Below are positions 50,743-59,170 of a stretch of DNA of 64,000 nucleotides, piece after piece. Every line of letters begins with the position of its first letter. Positions within the stretch are counted from its first letter, which is position 1. The notes under the pieces are model-generated. The model was not told the origin of the DNA and made no database searches. It was given only the letters and a program-made list of their open reading frames with translations. Location of the stretch: positions 1,922,001 to 1,986,000 of the forward strand of contig NZ_CP041036.1 in assembly GCF_006385555.1 (NCBI RefSeq), read 5' to 3'. The DNA comes from Shewanella polaris (GTDB lineage Bacteria; Pseudomonadota; Gammaproteobacteria; Enterobacterales; Shewanellaceae). Position numbers and translations under genes: made by a program.

Positions 50743-51252
50743 CTACATTTGCACGGTAAAAATAATGTCTTTGCCTGCAATTACGCTACCTTGAGCTTTA
50801 TCCAATTGTTTAACGTCTTCCATGTTGGCTAATACTACAGGCGTTAATAAACTGTCGACTTTACCGCGCAAATACGCCAAATCGAAAGACAAAATGGGCT
50901 CGCCAGCTTTAACTTGTTGTCCTTCTTCGGCTAAGCGTTTGAAGCCATTTCCTCTAAGTTCAACAGTGCCAACACCAAAGTGGACAAATAACTCTAAGCC
51001 TTGAGGAGACTCGATACTAAATGCATGATTTGTTTCAAATATCTTACCGATAGTGCCATCGATTGGAGCGACAATAAATTCGCCCTTAGGATTGATAGCG
51101 ATGCCATCGCCGACAATTTTTTCAGCAAATACTACGTCTGGTACTTTTTCAATGGCAACAATATCACCAGATACAGGAGCATAAATTGCAATGCCGCCCG
51201 TTAATGGCGGTTGACCAGATATAAGTCGTCGAATACGGCTTAAAAATCCCAT
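50743..51252 (-). CDS. crr: PTS glucose-specific IIA component
   Basis: EIIA-Glc takes phosphate from HPr, passes it to sugar transporters, and signals carbon status to adenylate cyclase and permeases. The phosphorylated His91 is in LFVHFGVGTVEL and the second active-site His76 in FETNHAFSI. The 169-aa length matches E. coli. The start lies 69 bases after ptsI, completing the canonical ptsH-ptsI-crr order. The N-terminus GFLSRIRRLISG resembles the E. coli membrane-associating helix. Confidence 0.98.
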   Translation of the reverse strand: MGFLSRIRRLISGQPPLTGGIAIYAPVSGDIVAIEKVPDVVFAEKIVGDGIAINPKGEFIVAPIDGTIGKIFETNHAFSIESPQGLELFVHFGVGTVELRGNGFKRLAEEGQQVKAGEPILSFDLAYLRGKVDSLLTPVVLANMEDVKQLDKAQGSVIAGKDIIFTVQM

Positions 51253-51321
51253 AAGAACAAGCCTCTTTTATTAATATTTTTATGCGGTTAATTGTAAACG
51301 CCTAGGTTAATTTTACCAACT

Positions 51322-53055
51322 TTATTTGCATATTGAATCGTAATCGTGTGCAAAAGCATTAATCGCTTTAGCAATATCATCAATACGGGTTAACGAAGCT
51401 ACGTGTTGTGCATGCTCGACATATTGTTGATAATTACCTTTGATTAATGCCACTTTCACATCTAAAAAACTCGTTGGATTAATACTTAACTCGTCAAGTC
51501 CAAGTCCTATTAATAAAGGCAATACTTGCGGGTCACTGCCAAGTTCACCACACAATGACACACTCACATCAGTCTGTTTACAGTGGCTGATGGTTAAGGT
51601 AATGAGTTGTATTACCGCCGGGGACAATGGCGGATACTCTTTGGCTAAATTTGGATTGGTGCGATCGGCGGCTAACGTATATTGGGTTAAGTCATTGGTG
51701 CCAATACTGATAAAATCGAGGTGTGGCAACATGCTTGGCAGGTTGAGTACCGCTGCAGGTGTTTCAACAACAATCCCATAACTTATAGATCCAAAACTTT
51801 TTTGTTGTTCAATCAATTCAGCTTTAGCCTGTTCAATTAACACAAAGGCGGCTTCTAGCTCCTCTACTTGGCTTACCATAGGAAACATTAATCTAATGTT
51901 GCCATGACTTGCTGCTCGGAGTATGGCTTTAACTTGGGTAATAAAAGTGCGAGGGTGTGTCAAACTATAACGAATACCTCGAATACCAAGTGCTGGGTTA
52001 TCTTCATTATCTTGGGTTAAGCAAGGGATCTCTTTATCTGCACCAATATCAAACGTTCTGATTGTGAGTACATTGCCTTCTAAGCTATGCACAGCATCGC
52101 AATAGAGTTTGTATTGCTGCTGTTCATCAGGCAATGCCTTGGCATTCATCAGCAAAAATTCAGTACGGAATAGACCAATACCTTGGGCCCCCACATCAGT
52201 GATATGAGATATTTCATTTAGATTGCCCACATTAGCCAGCAAAGTAACCCGATGACCATCAAGAGTTTGACTGGGTTTGTCTTTATAGATCATCAATGCT
52301 TGGCGACGCTGTAATTCTTGTTGTTGTTTTTGTTTTAATTGGTCAAAAAGCTCAGATGATGGAGCAATATGTAGCTCACCCGATATACCATCAAGAATAA
52401 GCTGAGTGTTATCTTTAATGGTGTTTTTAGATTGTGAAAATTGATAATTGAGTAATGCTGGAATACCTGCAGCCCGAGCGAGAATAGCAGTATGGCTGGT
52501 GAGGCCGCCAGATTCGAGGATAACTCCTGTTATGTGGGTTAGTGGCAATATGGCAAATTCTGCAGGAGTTAAATCATCTGCCAGTAAGATAGTGTCTTCT
52601 GTGAGAGTAGATAAATCCCATTGTAAATGACCATGTAATGCACTGGTAAGGCGTTTTGCCAAACAGATAATATCGTCACTTCGATTGGCTAAATAGGGGT
52701 CGTCTAGTGCTGACATTTTTGCTGCATGTTGATTAAAAATGCGATCAACTGCAACCGCTGCCCCCACTCTAAATTGGCTAATATGGAGATATAGTTGTTG
52801 CTGAAGCTCTTCATCTTCAAGCAACATAATGTCGCTATCAATTAATTGGAAATGATCACAATCTGGACACAGGTGATGTTGACAGTGGCGTAAATGAGCA
52901 ATTAGATTGTTTATAGCCTGTGTGAGTTGCTGCTGCTCGAGGTTAATTTTTTCAGAAGATAGCAGTTTAAAATCCAGTGGTGGTAGTTGAGTCGTAATCG
53001 TCAGTGCTTTACCAAATGCGATACCTGCAGAAACAACTATTCCATTGATTGACAT
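51322..53055 (-). CDS. ptsI: PTS enzyme I
   Basis: Enzyme I transfers phosphate from PEP to HPr and is the first step of all PTS transport. The phosphorylated histidine is His188 in GGLTSHTAILARAAGIPAL. PEP-binding segments GLFRTEFLLM, RTFDIGADKEIP, FISIGTNDLTQYTLAADR and the C-terminal Cys region SLCGELGSDP are intact. The 577 residues fit the family. It begins 12 bases after ptsH. Confidence 0.98.
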   Translation of the reverse strand: MSINGIVVSAGIAFGKALTITTQLPPLDFKLLSSEKINLEQQQLTQAINNLIAHLRHCQHHLCPDCDHFQLIDSDIMLLEDEELQQQLYLHISQFRVGAAVAVDRIFNQHAAKMSALDDPYLANRSDDIICLAKRLTSALHGHLQWDLSTLTEDTILLADDLTPAEFAILPLTHITGVILESGGLTSHTAILARAAGIPALLNYQFSQSKNTIKDNTQLILDGISGELHIAPSSELFDQLKQKQQQELQRRQALMIYKDKPSQTLDGHRVTLLANVGNLNEISHITDVGAQGIGLFRTEFLLMNAKALPDEQQQYKLYCDAVHSLEGNVLTIRTFDIGADKEIPCLTQDNEDNPALGIRGIRYSLTHPRTFITQVKAILRAASHGNIRLMFPMVSQVEELEAAFVLIEQAKAELIEQQKSFGSISYGIVVETPAAVLNLPSMLPHLDFISIGTNDLTQYTLAADRTNPNLAKEYPPLSPAVIQLITLTISHCKQTDVSVSLCGELGSDPQVLPLLIGLGLDELSINPTSFLDVKVALIKGNYQQYVEHAQHVASLTRIDDIAKAINAFAHDYDSICK

Positions 53056-53067
53056 ACAGTTATCCTA

Positions 53068-53325
53068 TTAGCAGAGGGTAATCAATAGTGAGGCCATTTT
53101 ATCAACGGCCGCTTCGGCATGTTCCCCAGAGGCTAATATCGTAACGGATACACCTTGATATAAACCTAAGGTTTGTAATTTAAATAAACTTTTGGCACTG
53201 GCTTGTTTACCATTACATTCGATTATAATGTCACAATCAAATTCTTTGGCCTCTTTAACCAGTAATGCCGCTGGACGAGTGTGAATACCGTGTGGAGCAA
53301 CAATAGTGACCGTTTTTTGATACAT
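53068..53325 (-). CDS. ptsH: PTS phosphocarrier protein HPr
   Basis: HPr shuttles phosphate from enzyme I to the sugar-specific IIA proteins. With the start at ATG 53325 (MYQKT) the active-site histidine becomes His15 in APHGIHTRPAA and the regulatory serine Ser46 in ASAKSLFKLQTLG, as in the family. An in-frame ATG at 53334 would add three residues and has a poorer position relative to the AGAG site. It is the first gene of ptsHI-crr. Confidence 0.96.
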   Translation of the reverse strand: MYQKTVTIVAPHGIHTRPAALLVKEAKEFDCDIIIECNGKQASAKSLFKLQTLGLYQGVSVTILASGEHAEAAVDKMASLLITLC

Positions 53326-53334
53326 AGACAACAT

Positions 53335-53660
53335 ACTCTGTAATGAATGACAACTAACTACGTAACTGATCCATTATGTTTTGATAATGGATCAGTTTGG
53401 TATCAATATTCATCTAATTAACATTTTAATTTCAATTGTTTAGTGCAACAACGTGCTGTCACTTACGCTTGAGTAATACGTTATAGGATTCAGATTAGTG
53501 CTCAGATATTTAACCTGACGGGCTTAATATACCCTAAAGTGATAATGGCTAAAAGTGATGTTCTATTCGAAATCGTTCCAAGAGCATTTTCTAGTCAATG
53601 AGCTAACATTGACTAATAATAATATTAGAAGATATATAGAAGTGTTATAGGAAGGTAATT
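53335..53660. other. Intergenic region upstream of ptsH
   Basis: About 325 bases between ptsH and the structured hairpin at 53661. It should contain the pts operon promoter. I see no open frame, no clear CRP-type palindrome and no RNA gene. Confidence 0.4.
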
Positions 53661-53702
53661 ACACTTTCTACGCCTAGGACTTAGCCTAAACGTAGAAAGT
53701 GT
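53661..53702. repeat. Nested long hairpin downstream of the chemoreceptor gene
   Basis: A perfect 12-bp outer stem (ACACTTTCTACG and CGTAGAAAGTGT) encloses an inner TAGG/CCTA pairing, so the whole 42 bases fold into one rod. It stands 9 bases past the chemoreceptor stop. Lack of a T run on the minus strand argues against an ordinary intrinsic terminator. It may protect the mRNA 3' end or be a dispersed repeat. Confidence 0.75.
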
Positions 53703-53711
53703 TGGTTAGCA

Positions 53712-55328
53712 TTATATTTTAAATTGTCCTAGTGTCTGGCTCATATCTACGCTAACTGTTTGTAGTGATTGGGCCGCATGACTGTGGGTTTCGTTAGCCG
53801 CTAACGACAACTCAGTTAGTTCAGAAATGGTATTAATGTTTTTGTTAATATCTTCGGTTACTAACGCTTGTTCTTCAGTGGCACTAGCAAGTTGTGTTGT
53901 CATGCCACTAATATTATCAATAAGCGCTAAGATTTCGATAATTGCATCGCTAGATTGTACTGCTTTTGATTGCAACTGACCTGATTGGTTTTGTGTATGG
54001 GCAATACTGTCCATTACTGATTTAATGCCTGTCTGGATCTGACTAATAATTTTATTAATTTCATTGGTTGAAGACTGAGTTCTGTTGGCCAGCGCACGCA
54101 CTTCATCAGCCACAACAGCAAATCCTCGACCATGTTCACCGGCTCTTGCTGCTTCAATAGCGGCATTAAGTGCGAGAAGGTTAGTTTGATCTGCAATGCT
54201 GCCAATCACATCAAGAATACTACCAATCTCAGCTGATGAATGGCTCAATGTTAGCGATACTGTTTCTGCTTGATGTAATTCGTCGACTAAGCTTTCTGTT
54301 TGTTCAACTGTTTGCTGCATCAATTTGTGATTTTGTTCTGCTTGATGTTTCACATTAGCCGCTCCGTCTGCAGCATCCTGAGTATTTCGAGCCATTTCTT
54401 GACTGGTCGATAGCATTTGGTTAATCGCGGCTGCAACACTTTGGGTTTCACTGTGTATTTGGTTGGCACTTTGATTCGACGATTTAACGGTATCTAATAA
54501 ATGCACTGCTTCATCGCTTAATGTATGCCCAAGTGGCTGTAATGTGGCCACCATGTTGGCAATTTTAATCACGAAATCATTGAATGCATTTGCCAATGCC
54601 GCCACTTCATCATTGCCTTCTGTAGACAAACGCTGAGTAAGATCACCTTCTCCTTTAGCGATTTGTTCCATTGCATCAATGGTGATCTTGAGAGGCTGAG
54701 TGATGGAATGATTCAGTAATAAAAAGAATACAAAAATAGGAACAGCAATCACCATCATGATAATAAAGATATCAATGATGATCTCGGTCATACTCTGATT
54801 GACATCGTGAACATTCGACTGTGTCATTATGGTCCAGTTTTGTGCTGGATACTGCTGTGCTGCAACTAATACTGTCTGGGATTGATTTTGCTGATCGACA
54901 AAAGAGAATTCGGCTTGCGCATTTTGGTTGTTTTTGGCGGTAGCAATTAATTGTTGATAAGAATTTGAATCATTTGATTTTGTTAAATTGCCTACAGGTT
55001 TACCTATAGAGCTTTGATTTAATGGATTGACAATAATGTTATGTTGACTGTCGACAATGATAAATCCCTGATTTTCACTGACTTGAATGTGACTAGCAAA
55101 CAGGCTTAATTCTTCGGACGTAGCATTTGGCTTGGCTAAATTGAAAGCATCAAGTGTGCTGCTTAATTGCTTGACTTGCCCTGAAATCTGTTTAAATTTT
55201 TCTTCAATTAAATGATTGTATTGTTCTTTAATCGAAAACGAACCGAAAACAACAGTGCCTATAGCAGCCAAAGCTAACATAATGAATAAACGCTTGAAAA
55301 TTGTTAAGCGCCTTAATAATTTAATCAT
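53712..55328 (-). CDS. Methyl-accepting chemotaxis protein with Cache-type sensor
   Basis: A chemoreceptor that would signal through CheA/CheW. TM1 is at about residues 10-28, then a periplasmic single Cache-like domain (about 30-180, with [20 protein letters not shown] and the tail [11 protein letters not shown]), TM2 (about 187-210), a HAMP domain, and a cytoplasmic signalling domain whose conserved tip is [20 protein letters not shown] followed by [13 protein letters not shown]. There is no C-terminal NWETF-type pentapeptide. ATG at 55328 is chosen since AGGA lies about 6 bases before it; this gives 538 aa. The ligand is unknown. Confidence 0.93.
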   Translation of the reverse strand: MIKLLRRLTIFKRLFIMLALAAIGTVVFGSFSIKEQYNHLIEEKFKQISGQVKQLSSTLDAFNLAKPNATSEELSLFASHIQVSENQGFIIVDSQHNIIVNPLNQSSIGKPVGNLTKSNDSNSYQQLIATAKNNQNAQAEFSFVDQQNQSQTVLVAAQQYPAQNWTIMTQSNVHDVNQSMTEIIIDIFIIMMVIAVPIFVFFLLLNHSITQPLKITIDAMEQIAKGEGDLTQRLSTEGNDEVAALANAFNDFVIKIANMVATLQPLGHTLSDEAVHLLDTVKSSNQSANQIHSETQSVAAAINQMLSTSQEMARNTQDAADGAANVKHQAEQNHKLMQQTVEQTESLVDELHQAETVSLTLSHSSAEIGSILDVIGSIADQTNLLALNAAIEAARAGEHGRGFAVVADEVRALANRTQSSTNEINKIISQIQTGIKSVMDSIAHTQNQSGQLQSKAVQSSDAIIEILALIDNISGMTTQLASATEEQALVTEDINKNINTISELTELSLAANETHSHAAQSLQTVSVDMSQTLGQFKI

Positions 55329-55605
55329 TATTAGTCCTAATTTAATGTATCCATACAAAACGTAAGGAAATTATATCTAAGATATAAAATAACGTAAGTC
55401 CAATGGCTTGCTTTTGTGAGCAGACTACACATTTTTACATTTGTGAGTCAAATGTATCCAGCATGTAAAAGCTATTGATTATCAGTTGATTAGTGAAATA
55501 TTTGGTTTGATTGATTAATTAACATGCTAATCGATTGTTTTAATTTTGATTTTTTTTTGTTTTACCCGCAAGATTAGGTCAAATAATGAAAAAGGTAACA
55601 TCACT

Positions 55606-56316
55606 ATGAATGCATCTTTAACCGTCAACAATGATGATATTTTGCTTAAACTTTGTCATTCCGTTTCTCATGTGCTGTCAAGCACTAGTGCAAGTCAAAT
55701 TAGTCATGCTGGCATGGTGCAAAGTATTTCTCGGACGCGTTTAAAACCGGATTTGTCTTGTTTCTCTATTTTCGATGGCGGTTTTTCTGGTTTAGTGGTA
55801 ATTAACTTTTCCGCAGCATCAGCGATTGAGATTTACCGTCGTTATATGATCAACATGGGAATGCCAGAAACAGAATTAGCCTTTTCGCATACTTCAGATG
55901 ATGTCAGTAATGTGATGGGCGAATTAATGAACCAAATTTTAGGTGATTTTATTGGCAAAATATCTAAAGAATTACAAACATCAATTAGCCAAAGTCAGCC
56001 TAAAATGCTGGTTATTAATAAAGAGCTAACTATTTCCGTTGATACTAACCTCGATAATGCCGTCGCAAGACGAGTATCATTTAAGACTGAAAATAATCAT
56101 ATTTTTTATCTTGAATTTGCTATGGATAAAACCGAATTTATTCGCTCAGCAGACTTTGAAGTTGATGAAGAATTTGACCTTGATTCGTTAATCGAAACTC
56201 ACGGTCAACCATCGCAAGCCAAAACCGATAAAACAAAAGATGTGTTAAATGATCCTAATGTAAAAGGCCTTGTTGTAGATGATTCAGATGACTTGCTCAG
56301 CCAATTAGGCCTATAA
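55606..56316 (+). CDS. CheX-like DUF3334 family protein
   Basis: A 236-residue cytosolic protein I take to be DUF3334. The segment DVSNVMGELMNQILGDFIGKISKEL (about 105-130) has the E-x2-N pattern found in CheC/CheX phosphatases, and the preceding LSCFSIFDGGFSGLVVINFS and following ISVDTNLD strands suit that fold. The acidic C-terminal tail ends LSQLGL. ATG at 55606 is preferred over an earlier start at 55546. It is divergent from the chemoreceptor, which supports a chemotaxis link, though none is proved. Confidence 0.72.
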   Translation: MNASLTVNNDDILLKLCHSVSHVLSSTSASQISHAGMVQSISRTRLKPDLSCFSIFDGGFSGLVVINFSAASAIEIYRRYMINMGMPETELAFSHTSDDVSNVMGELMNQILGDFIGKISKELQTSISQSQPKMLVINKELTISVDTNLDNAVARRVSFKTENNHIFYLEFAMDKTEFIRSADFEVDEEFDLDSLIETHGQPSQAKTDKTKDVLNDPNVKGLVVDDSDDLLSQLGL

Positions 56317-56326
56317 CCACAGTAAT

Positions 56327-56364
56327 ACCACCATTTTCAACTAGTTGATTTGGTGGTTTACTTT
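56327..56364 (+). terminator. Possible terminator after the DUF3334 gene
   Basis: ACCACCA and TGGTGGT, with an inner CAAC/GTTG pairing, form a hairpin followed by TTACTTTT. It lies between the DUF3334 stop and the LacI-type gene. Confidence 0.65.
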
Positions 56365-56402
56365 TAGTGGCAACGATAAAAAATAAAGGGCTAACTATAA
56401 CA

Positions 56403-57440
56403 ATGACATCTAAAGCGACTTCTATTGATATAGCTTACCGTGCAGGAGTGTCTCAATCGACTGTGTCTCGCGCGCTAAGAAACAGCCCGTTGGTCAATTT
56501 AGAAACCCGCCAGCGTATTCAAGTCATTGCAAAAGAGCTTAATTATAAAGTCGACAAAAATGCCAGTAATTTGCGGATGCAGAATAGTCAAACAATAGCC
56601 CTGTTAATTTGTGAAGATCCGACAAACGATGATTCAATGATTAATCCTTTTTTCTTATCAATGCTAGGTTCAATTACTCGTGCGACAGCTCAGCAAGGAT
56701 ATGATTTACTTGTATCATTTCAACAGCTCTCCAGTGATTGGCATGCTGACTATGAAGACAGCAACAAGGCCGATGGCATTATTTTGCTGGGCTATGGCGA
56801 CTATGTAGACTATGCCCATAAGCTTGATAAACTGATTGAACAAAGTACTCATTTTGTTATTTGGGGCGCAGAGCACAATAATAAAGCGGTATTATCGATT
56901 GGTTGCGATAATCATCAAGGTGGCTTCATTGCCACTGAACATTTACTAAAGTTAGGGCGTAAACAGATTGCCTTCTTAGGTGACTCATCAAGTAGAAGTC
57001 CAGAGTTCAGAGACCGTTATTTAGGCCATATCGATGCGTTAATAAAACTCGCGATTAATGTAGATAAACAACTGCAGTACGATGCCATTAACACTGAGGC
57101 ATCGGGATATGAGGCGGCTAATGAGCTGTTAGATAAAGGCGTTGCATTTGATGCCATTTTTACTGCCAGTGATTTGATTGCTATTGGCGCTATTCGAGCG
57201 CTTAAACAACGTGGTGTATTGGTTCCCGAGCAGGTTGCTGTTGTAGGTTATGATGATATTCCAATCGCCAGCTTTGCAAACCCAGCGCTCACTACCGTTA
57301 AACAAGATACTCGATTTGCTGGTGAAATTTTAGTCGAAAGTGTGCTCAAATTGATCCGCGGTCAAGAGGTTAGCCCACGATTAATTCAAACTAATCTTGT
57401 TATCCGTCATTCTTGTGGCGCAACCACTGATAACAGTTAG
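56403..57440 (+). CDS. LacI-family transcriptional regulator
   Basis: A 345-residue repressor-type regulator. The helix-turn-helix and hinge are at residues 1-60 (SIDIAYRAGVSQSTVSRALRNS, shown shortened: IAYRAGVSQSTVSRAL), followed by a periplasmic-binding-protein-like effector domain with DGIILLG, VLSIGCDNHQGGFIATEHLL and VVGYDDIPIASFANPALTTV. ATG at 56403 is chosen over 56367 because it gives the standard LacI start. The effector is unknown. The maltodextrin genes 2-7 kb downstream make it a candidate regulator of them, by context only. Confidence 0.9.
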   Translation: MTSKATSIDIAYRAGVSQSTVSRALRNSPLVNLETRQRIQVIAKELNYKVDKNASNLRMQNSQTIALLICEDPTNDDSMINPFFLSMLGSITRATAQQGYDLLVSFQQLSSDWHADYEDSNKADGIILLGYGDYVDYAHKLDKLIEQSTHFVIWGAEHNNKAVLSIGCDNHQGGFIATEHLLKLGRKQIAFLGDSSSRSPEFRDRYLGHIDALIKLAINVDKQLQYDAINTEASGYEAANELLDKGVAFDAIFTASDLIAIGAIRALKQRGVLVPEQVAVVGYDDIPIASFANPALTTVKQDTRFAGEILVESVLKLIRGQEVSPRLIQTNLVIRHSCGATTDNS

Positions 57441-57586
57441 TACCGATATGACTGATTGAGGTGTTACAGATTAATATTGAACAAAAGGTGTAACAAAAAA
57501 TCACCTTGGTTTAGTAAGTCAAAGCTTGAGATAGATAATGTATCTCAATCATATTGATAACATTGCTTTTAAGGACAAAACTATTT

Positions 57587-58519
57587 ATGGCAGGCGCTAG
57601 TTTATTAACCCTATTAGATGATATTGCGACTATTTTGGATGATGTCGCGGCAATGAGCAAAGTGGCGGCCCGTAAAACGGCTGGGGTGCTAGGAGACGAT
57701 TTAGCGTTAAATGCGCAACAAGTGTCTGGTGTTGCCTCTGAACGTGAGCTCCCAGTGGTGTTTGCGGTAGCAATGGGATCATTTAAAAATAAAGTGATTT
57801 TAGTGCCAATGGCTATGCTGATCAGTGCGTTTATTCCATGGGCTATTACGCCTTTGCTGATGTTTGGTGGATTGTTTTTATGTTATGAAGGCTTTGAAAA
57901 GGTCTATCATTCACTAACACATAAGCGTACACCAGAGATTGATGATGATGCTGTGGTAGCTAAAGCAAAAGCGGATATTGAAGATTTAGCTGCATTTGAA
58001 AAGGAAAAAATCAAAGGCGCTATTCGCACCGACTTTGTGTTATCGGCTGAAATTATCGCTATCAGTTTAGGTGTGGCAGCCCACATGGATCTATTAGCTC
58101 AGTTTTTAACTTTATCGGTGATTGCTGTTGTTATAACCGTTGGTGTATACGGCTTAGTGGCAGGTATTGTTAAAATTGACGATCTTGGTTTATATCTTGC
58201 GAAACGTAAGCCAAGCGGAATAGGGCATAAAATAGGATTAGGTTTGATATCTGCAGCACCTTATTTAATGAAAATCCTCACCTTTGTCGGCACTATTGCG
58301 ATGTTTATGGTGGGAGGCGGCATTTTAACCCACGGCATTCATCTGGTATTTGAATGGATTGAGCATGCACAAACCGTTGTTAATCAAATCAATGTCGTCG
58401 GTGGTTTTTTAGGCTTATTAACCCCTAGCGTGCTCAATGCACTATTTGGTGTCGTTGCTGGTGGTCTGGCCGTGCTAGTGATGAATGGTGTGATGAAATT
58501 AATACCATCTAAATCGTAG
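57587..58519 (+). CDS. DUF808 (YedI-like) inner membrane protein
   Basis: A 310-residue membrane protein. The N-terminus [41 protein letters not shown] is the DUF808 signature (quoted here only in part: [16 protein letters not shown]). Several hydrophobic segments follow, near residues 65-100 ([20 protein letters not shown]) and in the C-terminal half. The function is unknown. AAGGA lies about 11 bases before ATG 57587, chosen over 57554 by family length. It is followed by a bidirectional terminator. Confidence 0.88.
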   Translation: MAGASLLTLLDDIATILDDVAAMSKVAARKTAGVLGDDLALNAQQVSGVASERELPVVFAVAMGSFKNKVILVPMAMLISAFIPWAITPLLMFGGLFLCYEGFEKVYHSLTHKRTPEIDDDAVVAKAKADIEDLAAFEKEKIKGAIRTDFVLSAEIIAISLGVAAHMDLLAQFLTLSVIAVVITVGVYGLVAGIVKIDDLGLYLAKRKPSGIGHKIGLGLISAAPYLMKILTFVGTIAMFMVGGGILTHGIHLVFEWIEHAQTVVNQINVVGGFLGLLTPSVLNALFGVVAGGLAVLVMNGVMKLIPSKS

Positions 58520-58547
58520 AAATATTTTCAGAATAGCGCTTTAAATA

Positions 58548-58582
58548 CAAAAAGAGCATAGTCACCGACTATGCTCTTTTTG
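58548..58582. terminator. Bidirectional terminator between DUF808 and DUF805 genes
   Basis: CAAAAAGAGCATAGTC and its inverse GACTATGCTCTTTTTG form a perfect 16-bp stem around ACC, serving the convergent transcripts. Confidence 0.93.
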
Positions 58583-58602
58583 GTAATAATACTGCTTAAT
58601 GT

Positions 58603-58998
58603 CTAAACAGCTAAATTATCATTATTTTCTGGGTTAGGCATCGCTTTTGGATTTGGCCCATATTCATTATCATCTTTACTGTTAAAGCACATTACAGCCA
58701 AAATGATTAAGATACCAAGGATAGGTATTAGTACTAATAGCAACCACCAACCAGAATGGTCGCTGTCGTGTAAACGGCGCACACTCACGGCCAAACTTGG
58801 GATTAATATAGCCAATGAATAAACTGAGCTAAGTAAGCCCGCACCATAAATATCACTGTATAAACCAACGCCCATATCAACTAAGGTTAATATAATACTA
58901 ATGACCGCACTGATTAATCCAAACATCCAGTATTCTTTACGACGCGCTCGACCGCTAAAATCAAAATACTGCTTTAAAACTTTTAGATACCAATCCAT
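58603..58998 (-). CDS. DUF805 membrane protein
   Basis: A 131-residue inner-membrane protein of the DUF805 (YhaH-like) family. It starts MDWYLKVLKQYFDFSGRARR, then has about four hydrophobic segments and the conserved loop LAVSVRRLHDSDHSGWW. The C-terminus ends in GPNPKAMPNPE, typical of the family. The function is unknown. ATG at 58998 with AAGGA 7 bases upstream is preferred over a longer frame to 59046. Confidence 0.92.
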   Translation of the reverse strand: MDWYLKVLKQYFDFSGRARRKEYWMFGLISAVISIILTLVDMGVGLYSDIYGAGLLSSVYSLAILIPSLAVSVRRLHDSDHSGWWLLLVLIPILGILIILAVMCFNSKDDNEYGPNPKAMPNPENNDNLAV

Positions 58999-59170
58999 TT
59001 GTTGTTCCTTAACGTTAACTTTTTTAATACGGTATATATGTAACAAGATCGTGTTGAATTAACAAGGTTTTGTTTAAAACTCTGACTAAGAATAAAGCTT
59101 TTGTGTACCACAACGGTTTGTTGAGCTAGCTACTAATAATGCTCTTAATAACAGGGCTCTTGATGTGTGC

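Noticed and set aside
55546..55605. Extra 20 residues at the N-terminus of the DUF3334 protein
   Set aside because: The added stretch is Phe/Arg-rich from an A/T-rich leader and lacks a start signal; ATG 55606 has an AAAGGT site.
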